30,936 nt of DNA from a virus. The translations under genes were made by a program, and so were the position numbers. The stretch covers positions 1-30,936 of the IMG/VR virus record IMGVR_UViG_3300048928_000081; one strand, 5' to 3'. Shown here piece by piece: positions 6,060-13,514 of the stretch; the stretch's first letter is position 1; each line of letters begins with the position of its first letter. The notes under the pieces are model-generated. The model worked only from the letters and a program-made list of their open reading frames with translations, did no database searches and was not told the origin of the DNA.

Positions 6060-6682
6060 GCCTTGCCTCCCTGTGCCTGGGCGGCGCGGGCTGCGTCGTC
6101 CTTCTCTGGATCGGCGAACAGCGGCATGTAGTACAGCTGCATCCAGCGCTCCATCTGCGCGTACTGCCGCGGGTGCACCACGTCCTTGATGTTCCGGAAT
6201 CCCTGGCGGTTCACATAGACGATGGGCTTAGCCTGCGTGGCGTTGGCGAGCGCGGCGCGCACCATGCCGAACGGCTCCGGTGCATCGGGCTTGCCCTCGA
6301 TGAAGTCCACGACGGCCTGCAGCGCAGCGATGGCGCTGGGCGCAGCCGCAGCAGCACCAGGGGCGAGGCCGACGGACGTCAGCATGGCCTCGACCCGGTC
6401 GAGGGCTGTGCAGAGCCCGGGGTCGCGCCCAGCGGTGCCTCCCGTGGTCCGGGCAGCGACGCAGAGCGCCCGGACACTTTGGATGAATGCATTCGACGCG
6501 ACCTGGACGGTGGGCACGGGCGCATCCGGGAACAGCTCAATCCAGCGCACCAACATGTGATGCAAGCCGCCCGTGCACGCGGCCTGGATCACATTGCGGA
6601 GTCGGTTGATCTCGACGGCGGCGTCCAGACCCGCATCTGGATTCCCACCATCTTCCTCAGCGGGTCTTGTCGTGTTGGTCAT
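6056..6682 (-). CDS. Hypothetical phage protein (208 aa)
   Basis: This protein starts at the ATG that overlaps the stop of the NinX-like gene. The N-terminal two thirds are helical and Ala-rich (EINRLRNVIQAACTGGLHH, SIRALCVAARTTG-like helices). The C-terminal third has KPIVYVNRQGFRNIKDVVHPRQYAQMERWMQLYYMPLF, which reads like a compact conserved phage motif. No catalytic signature is seen. The operon position between NinX-like and zinc-ribbon genes suggests an accessory early function. Confidence 0.6.
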   Translation of the reverse strand: MTNTTRPAEEDGGNPDAGLDAAVEINRLRNVIQAACTGGLHHMLVRWIELFPDAPVPTVQVASNAFIQSVRALCVAARTTGGTAGRDPGLCTALDRVEAMLTSVGLAPGAAAAAPSAIAALQAVVDFIEGKPDAPEPFGMVRAALANATQAKPIVYVNRQGFRNIKDVVHPRQYAQMERWMQLYYMPLFADPEKDDAARAAQAQGGKA

Positions 6683-7101
6683 GCTGCCTCCGTTGGGGTG
6701 GCGGTGCGCCCGCCTTTGAGAGCGACGATCAGTCGCATGGCGGCTACCAGCGCACTGGTCTCGTGGTAGCCCATGCCGCGCCGGCCATCTGTGCCGCGCA
6801 GCTTCCAGCTGGTCGCAAGCCAAGTGCCGCGCGGGCCCCAGCCGGCCTTCGGGCCGCCGTTGCGGTGCACGCTGGACTCGGGGCCAGACAGGTGGATCTG
6901 GAAAATCTCGATCAGCGGGCCGCCTTGCGCCCAATCGGTGGAAGGCGACCAGGGCGGCACGCTCGCGCCGCCGATGTAGCCGATGAATCGGCCGCCGATT
7001 CCAATGGCCCACGCCTCGCCCTCTCGGGCAATGGCGTCGTGCCCCAGCGCGCGGGCGACAGCCTCGTCCAGTGCATCGCCTTCAAGTTGGCAGAGCTCCA
7101 T
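6679..7101 (-). CDS. NinX-like protein (DUF2591)
   Basis: This 140-residue protein starts MELCQLEGDALDEAVARALG and has the family features seen in phage NinX/DUF2591 proteins: a short LxGxxLDxAVAxAxG opening, a W-x-P box (VPPWSPSTDW), a GGPLIE motif near residue 60, and a closing segment GYHETSALVAAMRLIVALKGG. GAGG stands about eight bases before the ATG at 7101, which is preferred to an upstream ATG. NinX genes occur in the early or nin region of many lambdoid phages; the biochemical function is not established. Confidence 0.75.
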   Translation of the reverse strand: MELCQLEGDALDEAVARALGHDAIAREGEAWAIGIGGRFIGYIGGASVPPWSPSTDWAQGGPLIEIFQIHLSGPESSVHRNGGPKAGWGPRGTWLATSWKLRGTDGRRGMGYHETSALVAAMRLIVALKGGRTATPTEAA

Positions 7102-7156
7102 ATTTCTATCCTCAATCGGTGCGGGTTGGACTTGCTGCGGCAAGGGTGGCGAGGTA

Positions 7157-7612
7157 TCACGCGGCCTCTGCCATGGAGTTGGTGTTGGCGGCCACTTTGG
7201 CCATGTGCGACCGAAGCGACACAGGGGCGAGGCCGGTCCATGGGTTGATGGCGATCACAGTTCCTCGGCGCTTGGCAGCCCTCGCGCGCTCCTTTGCGCG
7301 GTAGGCTTCAAGGTTCTTGGCCCGGTAACGTCGGACCGCCTCGCGGTTGAGCTCTCGCTCGCTACGCTTCGGCTTGATGGCGTCCTCTCCACCGGCAGCG
7401 GAGTAGCGGGCCAAGAGGCAGCGCCACTCCCCGGTTACCTGGGTCCACCCGACGATGCGGAACCGCTCGCCCGGATGATCCTTGCGACGCTTCCCGATGG
7501 CGCCGTTGATGGCATGCACGGTGGCGTCCAGTTCTTCGGCGATGTCTCGGGTGGTCATCGGTCCACGCTTGCGCAGCAGCGCCGTGATGGCCTCGACTCT
7601 TTCGATGCGCAT
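7157..7612 (-). CDS. Helix-turn-helix protein, early operon
   Basis: The N-terminal 45 residues form a typical winged helix-turn-helix: IERVEAITALLRKRGPMTTRDIAEELDATVHAINGAIGKRRK, then a wing containing FRIVGWTQ. The C-terminal part holds a strongly basic helical stretch (SERELNREAVRRYRAKNLEAYRAKERARAAKRR) often found beside nuclease or DNA-binding modules. The ATG at 7612 lies three bases after the stop of the Gp157-like gene, so the two are coupled. It is a plausible transcriptional regulator or replication accessory; neither can be separated from sequence alone. Confidence 0.7.
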   Translation of the reverse strand: MRIERVEAITALLRKRGPMTTRDIAEELDATVHAINGAIGKRRKDHPGERFRIVGWTQVTGEWRCLLARYSAAGGEDAIKPKRSERELNREAVRRYRAKNLEAYRAKERARAAKRRGTVIAINPWTGLAPVSLRSHMAKVAANTNSMAEAA

Positions 7613-7614
7613 GG

Positions 7615-8112
7615 TCAGCTGATCGCCAGTCGGTCGCTGCGCACGATGCGAGCGCCGGCAACCGCCTCGCCTGCCTTGATCGCGGCCTTGATCTTGGTCT
7701 TGCTGGGCGTCGGCGGCTTCGGGTCGTTGCACAGCGACGCCGGAAACTCGGCGCCGTCCTCGATCTGCACCGACTCGTCGCGGTCGATGTGAAGCTTTGC
7801 GCCGAACAGGCCGGTGTCGTGCTTCACCTCCAGGATGCCGGTGGCCTTCATGCAGTCGGCCATGTAGCGCTTGAATGCTTCCAGGCGCTTCACACGGGCT
7901 GCGTGCCGGCTCACCATCTGCTCGATGATGGAGGACGAGGCTTCCAGCAGCGCCGCCTCTTCCTTGGCATACGCCACGCAGGCAATGGCCTTGTTCTGGA
8001 ACAAATCGCGGCTCTGGGAGTAGGTCTCGACCAGCTCGCCGGTTTCTGGGTCAATCTGGTTCACGGAATCGCGCACCGACTGCGCGAGATCAAACAGCGT
8101 CACGTTGCTCAT
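7615..8112 (-). CDS. Gp157-like phage protein
   Basis: This 165-residue protein is placed in the Siphovirus Gp157 family from its architecture: a helical, coiled-coil-forming N-terminal part (DLFQNKAIACVAYAKEEAALLEASSSIIEQMVSRHAARVKRLEAFKRYMADCM), then GLFGAKLHIDRDESVQIED and a C-terminal PKPPTPSKTKIKAAIKAGE helix. Family members lie next to recombination genes, as here, and have been discussed as host-interference factors; no activity is proven. It overlaps the Erf gene by ATGA at 8109-8112. Confidence 0.75.
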   Translation of the reverse strand: MSNVTLFDLAQSVRDSVNQIDPETGELVETYSQSRDLFQNKAIACVAYAKEEAALLEASSSIIEQMVSRHAARVKRLEAFKRYMADCMKATGILEVKHDTGLFGAKLHIDRDESVQIEDGAEFPASLCNDPKPPTPSKTKIKAAIKAGEAVAGARIVRSDRLAIS

Positions 8113-8696
8113 GCGGGCTCCTTGGGCCATGCGGCCGTCAACTTGTCTTGGGTCTTGGCGTCCAGCTGCTGCCAGATCGCATCGCGGTCTGCGTCGTCCA
8201 GTCCGATGAGGTAGTCGCACACACCAACTGCATCGCCCTTGGCGACGCCGGCCGTCAGGCGCTTGGCAATGGCTGCGGGGCTGCTGTCCTGAGCGGGCGG
8301 GGCAGCGTCTTGCTTGCGTTTCGCGGCGGTTGCTTGGTTGCCGTCGTCATCCTCCGGCGCCATGCCGCAGGCCGCCATCAGCGAGTAGCGGCGGGCGTAG
8401 GTCAGCGCCGAGCCGTAGCCTTGCGGGTCTTGCTTTGCCGCAGGGACGGACAGCTTGCCGGCGCTGATCGTCTCGCCGGACTCGTGCACGAAAACCGTCT
8501 CGACGGTCACGCCGCGTTCGGACTCGTGGGACGACTGCATCAGGAAGATGCCATTGCTGTTCAGCGCATCGATCACCGCTTCGATGCATGCCGACAGATC
8601 GGCGTACTTGTTCTTGAAGTGCGGGTTCGTGTGGGTCTTGAGCGCGGGGCCAAACTGCTGCTGGGCCTTGACCATTGCGCTTGCGATGTTCTTCAT
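8109..8696 (-). CDS. erf: Erf-family single-strand annealing protein
   Basis: The 195-residue protein matches ERF recombinases (P22 Erf, 204 aa), which anneal complementary single strands during phage recombination and genome circularisation. The family core is clear: FKNKYADLSACIEAVIDALNSNGI at residues 27-50 and the hallmark PQGYGSALTYARRYSL near 91-106, followed by an acidic EDDDGN. The C-terminal third is the usual variable linker and tail. GAGGA sits about five bases before the ATG at 8696, which rules against the longer upstream start. No partner exonuclease or SSB is recognisable nearby. Confidence 0.9.
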   Translation of the reverse strand: MKNIASAMVKAQQQFGPALKTHTNPHFKNKYADLSACIEAVIDALNSNGIFLMQSSHESERGVTVETVFVHESGETISAGKLSVPAAKQDPQGYGSALTYARRYSLMAACGMAPEDDDGNQATAAKRKQDAAPPAQDSSPAAIAKRLTAGVAKGDAVGVCDYLIGLDDADRDAIWQQLDAKTQDKLTAAWPKEPA

Positions 8697-8703
8697 GGCG
8701 TCC

Positions 8704-8817
8704 TCAGAACGGCAGGCCCTTGAAGGCCATGCCGTAGGCAATGCGCGCGGCGTACCGGCGCGAGTGGTGGGCGGCGTACAGCCGATAGATGGCGATGAAG
8801 TGGCGCAGCTTGTTCAT
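8704..8817 (-). CDS. Mini-protein, basic (37 aa)
   Basis: A short gene between the 23-residue membrane peptide and erf. Its ATG (8817) overlaps the upstream TGA as ATGA, and its own stop lies inside the erf ribosome binding region. The sequence is rich in Arg, His and Tyr (MNKLRHFIAIYRLYAAHH, then SRRYAARIAYGM). It could be a coupling peptide or a small regulator of erf. It is supported only by the overlap pattern. Confidence 0.5.
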   Translation of the reverse strand: MNKLRHFIAIYRLYAAHHSRRYAARIAYGMAFKGLPF

Positions 8818-8885
8818 GCGAACACCTTCAAAGCAAAGCCGGTCAGGCCGGCCAGATAGGTAAGCCAGAAGAGGGCGGGGGACAT
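8814..8885 (-). CDS. Membrane mini-protein (23 aa)
   Basis: The ATG at 8885 follows the upstream TGA by one base and is preceded by AAGGAG seven bases away, a strong site for so short a gene. The product is almost entirely one hydrophobic helix (ALFWLTYLAGLTGFAL) with one Lys near the end. The stop overlaps the next start. Single-pass micro-proteins of this type may be regulators of membrane proteins or simply coupling devices. Confidence 0.5.
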   Translation of the reverse strand: MSPALFWLTYLAGLTGFALKVFA

Positions 8886-8886
8886 G

Positions 8887-9123
8887 TCAGGGCTCCTTGG
8901 GTTGATTGGCGTCCTGCCACTTCGCCTCAAGCCAGTCGTACAGGCGTTGCGCATCCTCGAACACCTCGTATGCGTCCTCTCGCGTGGCGTAGTGCGTGAA
9001 GTGGTCGTCGTGCAAGTGGTGGTAGTCGGCCCCAACCTGCATCGACGTGAATGCCTCGGTATCGCGGTCCCAGTGCGCCCGGAAGTAGCTCGGGTAAACG
9101 CTGCAGCATTTCACGGCACGCAC
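8887..9123 (-). CDS. First gene of the leftward proximal early block, unknown
   Basis: The protein (78 residues from GTG 9123; an in-frame ATG at 9186 would add 21) has a compact mixed sequence, VKCCSVYPSYFRAHW ... ADYHHLHDDHFTHYATREDAYEVFEDAQRLYDWLE. It is rich in His, Asp and aromatic residues. The HHLHDDHFTH cluster could bind metal. Neither start has a convincing Shine-Dalgarno sequence. Transcription would begin in the 9124-9220 gap shared with the rightward late operon. Confidence 0.6.
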   Translation of the reverse strand: MRAVKCCSVYPSYFRAHWDRDTEAFTSMQVGADYHHLHDDHFTHYATREDAYEVFEDAQRLYDWLEAKWQDANQPKEP

Positions 9124-9220
9124 TCTGTCGTCTCTAGGCGAGAGTGAGAACAGCAGCCCCAGCCATTCGGCAGTCTGATGGGGCATCCCGATAAGCCAAG
9201 GTAGCCCGGGGAGGATCGAA

Positions 9221-9661
9221 ATGGCACTTTTCCATATCAAGGTTCGGGCGCTGATGGAAGCGACCGTAAGCACCCCGGTTTTCGCCGAGAGCGCTGAAGA
9301 GGCAATGGCCTACCTGCGTGCAAACAGCGAGTGGCACTCTGATGTGGCTATTTCGGACGAGGTGGAGAAGGGCCTGCGAATTGAGCCCCTGGAGGTGATC
9401 CAAGTCGAATCACCGCAAGAGTGCGACCCTCTGGAGAAAGTCGAGGGGTGCTGGTACGACGAGGAAAGGTATGGCTACGGCTGGCAGTTGAGCCTGTCAG
9501 ATGCGTTCTTCTGGGATCGCATGCAGGCAGTGTTCTGGGCCTACAAGAACGGGGATGTTGACGACATCGAAGCTGAAGGGGCGATGTACAACGAATTCTG
9601 TGCCCTGCGCGAGGCTTCGGCGTCCGAGTTCGCCGCGCTGCAGGGTGAGCGCAATGGCTAA
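9221..9661 (+). CDS. Unknown protein opening the late operon (146 aa)
   Basis: This gene starts at an ATG preceded by a strong GGGGAGGA site. Its acidic product begins MALFHIKVRALMEATVSTPVFAE, with the look of a small alpha/beta domain, and contains SLSDAFFWDRMQAVFWAY. It overlaps the small terminase start by 8 bases, so it is translated together with terminase. No homology is recognised; a DNA-packaging accessory or control protein is possible from position only. Confidence 0.65.
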   Translation: MALFHIKVRALMEATVSTPVFAESAEEAMAYLRANSEWHSDVAISDEVEKGLRIEPLEVIQVESPQECDPLEKVEGCWYDEERYGYGWQLSLSDAFFWDRMQAVFWAYKNGDVDDIEAEGAMYNEFCALREASASEFAALQGERNG

Positions 9662-9920
9662 GGCCGGCCGCCCAATGGGCAAGCTGCACCAGGACGACGT
9701 GCGCAAGAAGATCCAGGCAAGTCAATTGATCAATGTCTTGCAGGAACATGCACTTAAGGGCTCGGATCTGGAGCAGAGCCGCATCAAGGCCATCGAGATC
9801 CTGCTGAAGAAGTCGCTACCCGATCTGACGGCGATTCAGTTGACCGGCGAAGACGGTGGGCCGGTCGAAACCGTGACCCGCATCGAGCTGGTTCCGCTGG
9901 GTGGCAACGGCACAAATTGA
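9654..9920 (+). CDS. terS: Terminase small subunit
   Basis: This 88-residue protein has the compact pattern of short phage small terminases: MAKAGRPMGKLHQDDVRKKI, a helix QASQLINVLQEHALKGSDLEQSRIKAIEILLKK, then LPDLTAIQLTGEDGGPV. Small terminase binds the packaging site on phage DNA and hands it to the large subunit. The start at 9654 lies within the end of the previous gene and the stop lies inside the large terminase start, a normal packaging-module arrangement. The protein is shorter than P22 or lambda relatives. Confidence 0.75.
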   Translation: MAKAGRPMGKLHQDDVRKKIQASQLINVLQEHALKGSDLEQSRIKAIEILLKKSLPDLTAIQLTGEDGGPVETVTRIELVPLGGNGTN

Positions 9921-11214
9921 GATCGTCCCGAAGCTGATCCCTGTCTTTGAAGGCAGGGCAGACGTTCGGGGTGGTGTTGGTGGGCGCGGCTCAGGAAAGA
10001 CGCGCAGCTTCGCGAAGATGATCGCCGTGCGCGGCTACATGTTTGGCATGGCCGGCATCACTGGCCAGCTGGTGTGTGGCCGGCAGTTCATGAACTCGCT
10101 GGAGGACTCCAGCCTTGAAGAGTGCAAGCGGGCCATCGAGGAAGAGCCCTGGCTGGCCGAGTACTACGAGATCGGCGAGAAGTACATCAAGTCCAAGGAT
10201 GGGCGGATCTGGTTCACGTTCGTGGGCCTGGACCGCAGCATTGCGTCGATCAAGTCCAAGGGCCGCATCCTGATCCTGTGGGTTGACGAGGCCGAGCCAG
10301 TGACGGACTTCGCCTGGTCCATCGTCATTCCCACGCTTCGAGAGGAAGAGTCGGACTGGAACGCTGAACTGTGGGTGACGTGGAACCCGATGCGTAAGAC
10401 CTCGGCGGTCGAAAAGCGCTTCCGGTTCTCCAAAGACCCGCTGATCAAGATTGCAGAAGTCAACTGGAGCGACAACCCGAAGTTCCCGGCCAAGTTGGAG
10501 CGCGAGCGCCTGCGGGACAAGGAAGAGCGGCCAGACCAATACGGACACATTTGGGAAGGTGGGTACGTCTCGGTTGTCGAGGGCGCTTACTTCGCCAAGC
10601 ACCTGACGGACGCCAAGGCGCAAGGGCGGATTTGCCGAGTGGCGGCTGATCCGCTGATGACGTTGCGCCTGTTCTGCGACATCGGCGGTACGGGAGCAAG
10701 AGCTGATGCCTTCGCCATCTGGGTTGCGCAGTTCATCGGCCGCGAAATCCGCGTGTTGGACTACTACGAAGCTGTCGGGCAGCCGCTCGCGTCGCACCTA
10801 GCCTGGGCCAGGTCCAAGGGTTACACGCCCGACAAGGCGCAGATCTGGTTGCCGCATGACGGCGCGACTCAGGACAAGGTGCACGACGCCAGCTATGAAG
10901 GCGCGCTGACGCAAGCTGGCTATTCGGTGACGGTCATCGAGAACCAAGGCAAGGGCGCCGCGATGGCGCGCATTGAAGCCGCTCGCAGGCTGTTGCCGGC
11001 GTGCTGGTTCAACGAAGAGCCAACAGAGCCCGGGCGCGCCGCGCTGGGTTGGTATCACGAGAAGCGCGACCAAGAGCGCGGCATAGGGCTTGGCCCTGAA
11101 CACGATTGGGCAAGCCACGGCGCCGATGCATTCGGCCTGATGTGCGTTGCCTACGAAATGCCAGCAGGCGCACCGGTTGCGCCGATCAAGTACAGGAAGA
11201 GGCCACTAGCATGA
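9901..11214 (+). CDS. terL: Terminase large subunit, ATPase and nuclease
   Basis: The 437-residue motor packages DNA and cuts the concatemer. Walker A is GGRGSGKT (residues 27-34), Walker B ILILWVDE ends in the catalytic Glu130, and the coupling motif LWVTWNP follows at 158-163. The C-terminal RNase H-like nuclease shows FCDIGGTG (Asp260), LPHDGA (Asp320) and HDWASHGADAFG (Asp402, Asp409). The start is GTG 9901, overlapping the small terminase gene by 20 bases; no better ATG exists nearby. The type is closest to headful (pac) terminases of short-tailed phages, but the packaging mode cannot be read from sequence alone. Confidence 0.95.
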   Translation: MATAQIEIVPKLIPVFEGRADVRGGVGGRGSGKTRSFAKMIAVRGYMFGMAGITGQLVCGRQFMNSLEDSSLEECKRAIEEEPWLAEYYEIGEKYIKSKDGRIWFTFVGLDRSIASIKSKGRILILWVDEAEPVTDFAWSIVIPTLREEESDWNAELWVTWNPMRKTSAVEKRFRFSKDPLIKIAEVNWSDNPKFPAKLERERLRDKEERPDQYGHIWEGGYVSVVEGAYFAKHLTDAKAQGRICRVAADPLMTLRLFCDIGGTGARADAFAIWVAQFIGREIRVLDYYEAVGQPLASHLAWARSKGYTPDKAQIWLPHDGATQDKVHDASYEGALTQAGYSVTVIENQGKGAAMARIEAARRLLPACWFNEEPTEPGRAALGWYHEKRDQERGIGLGPEHDWASHGADAFGLMCVAYEMPAGAPVAPIKYRKRPLA

Positions 11215-11227
11215 AAGATCAAGCCTG

Positions 11228-13471
11228 ATGGCCAAGATGGACGATGACACGCTGCTGTCTCACCTCCAGAAGGAGGAAGAGGCCGCCGCGGATTACGTGT
11301 GGGGTGCGCTTTCGGCCGAGCGGCTGAAGGCCATGCGCGAGTACCACCGCGAGCCCTACGGCAACGAGGAAGAGGGCTGGTCCACCATCGTCACCAGCGA
11401 GGTGCAGGACACCATCGAATGGCTGCTGCCTGACCTGCTGGACGTGTTCGTCAGCACGGACAAGGCCGTCGTCTTCGAGCCAACGCGCGCCCAGGACGTG
11501 GCAGGCGCAGAGCAGGCCACGGACGCCTGCAACTACGTCTTCTACAAGCAGAACAACGGCTTCCTCGTCCTGTACACGGCGCTCAAGGATGCGCTGATGG
11601 TCAAGAACTGCGCGGTGATGTGGCGCAAGGAAGAAAAGCGCACCAAGAGCGTGCTTCCGGTGCAGAACGCCACGCCCGAGATGCTGGCGATGGTCCTGGC
11701 CCAGCACGAAGAGGCCGAAATCGAGTCGGCGAGCGAGGTTCAGCAGCCCATCATGGACCAGATGACGGGCCAGCCTGCCGTCGATCCGCTCACTGGCCAG
11801 CCGATGGTGCAGACGCTGATCAACGCCCGCATCTCGTACATCGAGAAGCGCAAGACGATCAAGATCGAGGCCTTCCCGCCCGAAAACCTGCTGGTGCGCC
11901 GCGATTGGACGCAGCCTCTGCTGGACGATTGCCCCTATGTGGCCCGCGCGATGGAGGTTTCTCTGTCGGACCTGCACGAAATGGGGTTCGAAGACGTCAC
12001 GGCCGAAGACCTGACGAGCAGCGGCGAACCTGCGCCGACCGACGAGGACGCCTACCGCGCCGAACGGGCAGGCCGTAACGGCGACGCCTACATCGAATCT
12101 CGCCAGCGCAACGATGTCGAGGACGACAGCCTCAAAACCGGCATCCTGCGCATCGAATTCGTGCTGGTGGACTACGACGGCGACGGCATCGCTGAGCGCC
12201 GCTGCATCTACCGACTGCAGAACAAGGTGCTGAGCAACGACGAGTGCTCGCATGTGCAGATCGCCACGGCCTCGCCTGTGCTGCTCACGCACCGCTGGGA
12301 CGGTCTGAGCGTTGCGGACCTGATGAGCGACCTGCAGCGGCTGAACACCGAGCTGACGCGCCAGGTGCTGAACAGCGCGTACCTGTCGAACAACCCGCGC
12401 AAGACGGTCCTGACCGATGTCAACGGCACGCCGCGGGCCAACATCGATGACCTGCTCGACTCGCGCCCTGGCGGCATCCTTCGCCAGCAGCAGGTCGATG
12501 CCATCGGCCAGGACATCACGCCATTCGTCGGCGGCCAGATGCTCCCGCTGCTGGAGTACGTGGACCAGATGGGCGAGCGCCGCACGGGTTTGAGCCGGCA
12601 GAGCCAAGGGCTGGACCCCAACGCCATCAACGAGCGCACCGCAACGGCGGCACGCATGGCCCAGGGCGCAGGCCAGAAGCGCATCAAGCTCATGGCCCGG
12701 ATCTTCGCGGAGATCCTGCTCAAGCCCATGTTCCGCGGCACGTTCAAGCTGCTGACCGATGGCGACATGGAGCGGATCGCGTTCAAGTTGCGTGACCAGT
12801 TCGTGGAGTACGACCCCAACGAGTGGCGGGACAGCTACGACACGACGATCAACGTCGGCCTGGGCACTGGCGACAAGGAAGTGCAGGGCATGCAGCTGCA
12901 GCAGATCGCAGCGGCTCAAGGCGCATTGGCCGCGAGCCCGTTCGGCCCGTTGCTGCTCAAGCCCAAGCAGGTCTACAACACGCAGGCGAAGCTGGTGGAG
13001 AACGCCGGCTTCAAGAACGTGGGCGATTTCTTCATCGATCCGGGCGACCAACCTCTTCCGCCGCCCCCGCCGATGCCGCCCGATCCCAAGATCGCGGTCA
13101 AGCAGATGGAACTGCAGGCCGATGCGCAGAAGTTCCAGGCCGAGACGCAGCGCCTGAACGAGGTCGAGCAGCTGAAAGCACAGGCCAAGCTGCAAGAGGT
13201 CCGCGCCAACCTGGAGCTGCAGGCCGCGAACGATGCGCGCGATTCTGAGCGCGAGATGATGAAAGCGCAGTTCGAGGCGCAGCAGGCCATGCGCGACGAC
13301 GAAACGAAGCGGCTCATTGCGCAACTGGACGCCGAGATCACACGCTACAAGACCGACGCCGACAACGCCGTCAAGCTCCAGATCGCAGGCATGCAGCAGC
13401 AGACCGCAGTGCACGCCAACGAGACACGCGCCCAGCAGGCGCAGGAAAAGTCCGAGCCCCAAGGGGACTGA
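11228..13471 (+). CDS. Portal protein, P22-type
   Basis: The 747-residue protein (P22 gp1 is 725) forms the dodecameric DNA entry ring. The N-terminal part contains the wing and clip region with EEGWSTIVTSEVQDTIEWLLPDL, typical of this family, and ARTGLSRQ-like text (RRTGLSRQSQGLDPNAINERT) at about residues 455-475, as in many podovirus portals. Residues from about 600 on are one long charged helix region (QAETQRLNEVEQLKAQAKLQ), corresponding to the C-terminal barrel of P22-like portals. The gene lies 13 bases after terL. A weak ribosome binding site leaves ATG 11237 as an alternative start. Confidence 0.9.
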   Translation: MAKMDDDTLLSHLQKEEEAAADYVWGALSAERLKAMREYHREPYGNEEEGWSTIVTSEVQDTIEWLLPDLLDVFVSTDKAVVFEPTRAQDVAGAEQATDACNYVFYKQNNGFLVLYTALKDALMVKNCAVMWRKEEKRTKSVLPVQNATPEMLAMVLAQHEEAEIESASEVQQPIMDQMTGQPAVDPLTGQPMVQTLINARISYIEKRKTIKIEAFPPENLLVRRDWTQPLLDDCPYVARAMEVSLSDLHEMGFEDVTAEDLTSSGEPAPTDEDAYRAERAGRNGDAYIESRQRNDVEDDSLKTGILRIEFVLVDYDGDGIAERRCIYRLQNKVLSNDECSHVQIATASPVLLTHRWDGLSVADLMSDLQRLNTELTRQVLNSAYLSNNPRKTVLTDVNGTPRANIDDLLDSRPGGILRQQQVDAIGQDITPFVGGQMLPLLEYVDQMGERRTGLSRQSQGLDPNAINERTATAARMAQGAGQKRIKLMARIFAEILLKPMFRGTFKLLTDGDMERIAFKLRDQFVEYDPNEWRDSYDTTINVGLGTGDKEVQGMQLQQIAAAQGALAASPFGPLLLKPKQVYNTQAKLVENAGFKNVGDFFIDPGDQPLPPPPPMPPDPKIAVKQMELQADAQKFQAETQRLNEVEQLKAQAKLQEVRANLELQAANDARDSEREMMKAQFEAQQAMRDDETKRLIAQLDAEITRYKTDADNAVKLQIAGMQQQTAVHANETRAQQAQEKSEPQGD

Positions 13472-13514
13472 ACCATTTCAAAGGCTCCGCAGTGATGCGG
13501 CCCGGAGGTAATCC

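Noticed and set aside
7157-7612. The HTH gene as the lysogeny repressor
   Set aside because: It is co-directional and coupled within the early operon, and no operator repeats lie next to it. A repressor expressed only with lytic early genes would be unusual, so it is kept as a general HTH protein.
11219-13462. A 747-codon open frame on the minus strand, antisense to the portal gene
   Set aside because: It mirrors the portal gene almost exactly and its product is Leu/Val/Arg/His-rich without domain logic. Long antisense frames are expected in GC-rich DNA where stop codons are rare.
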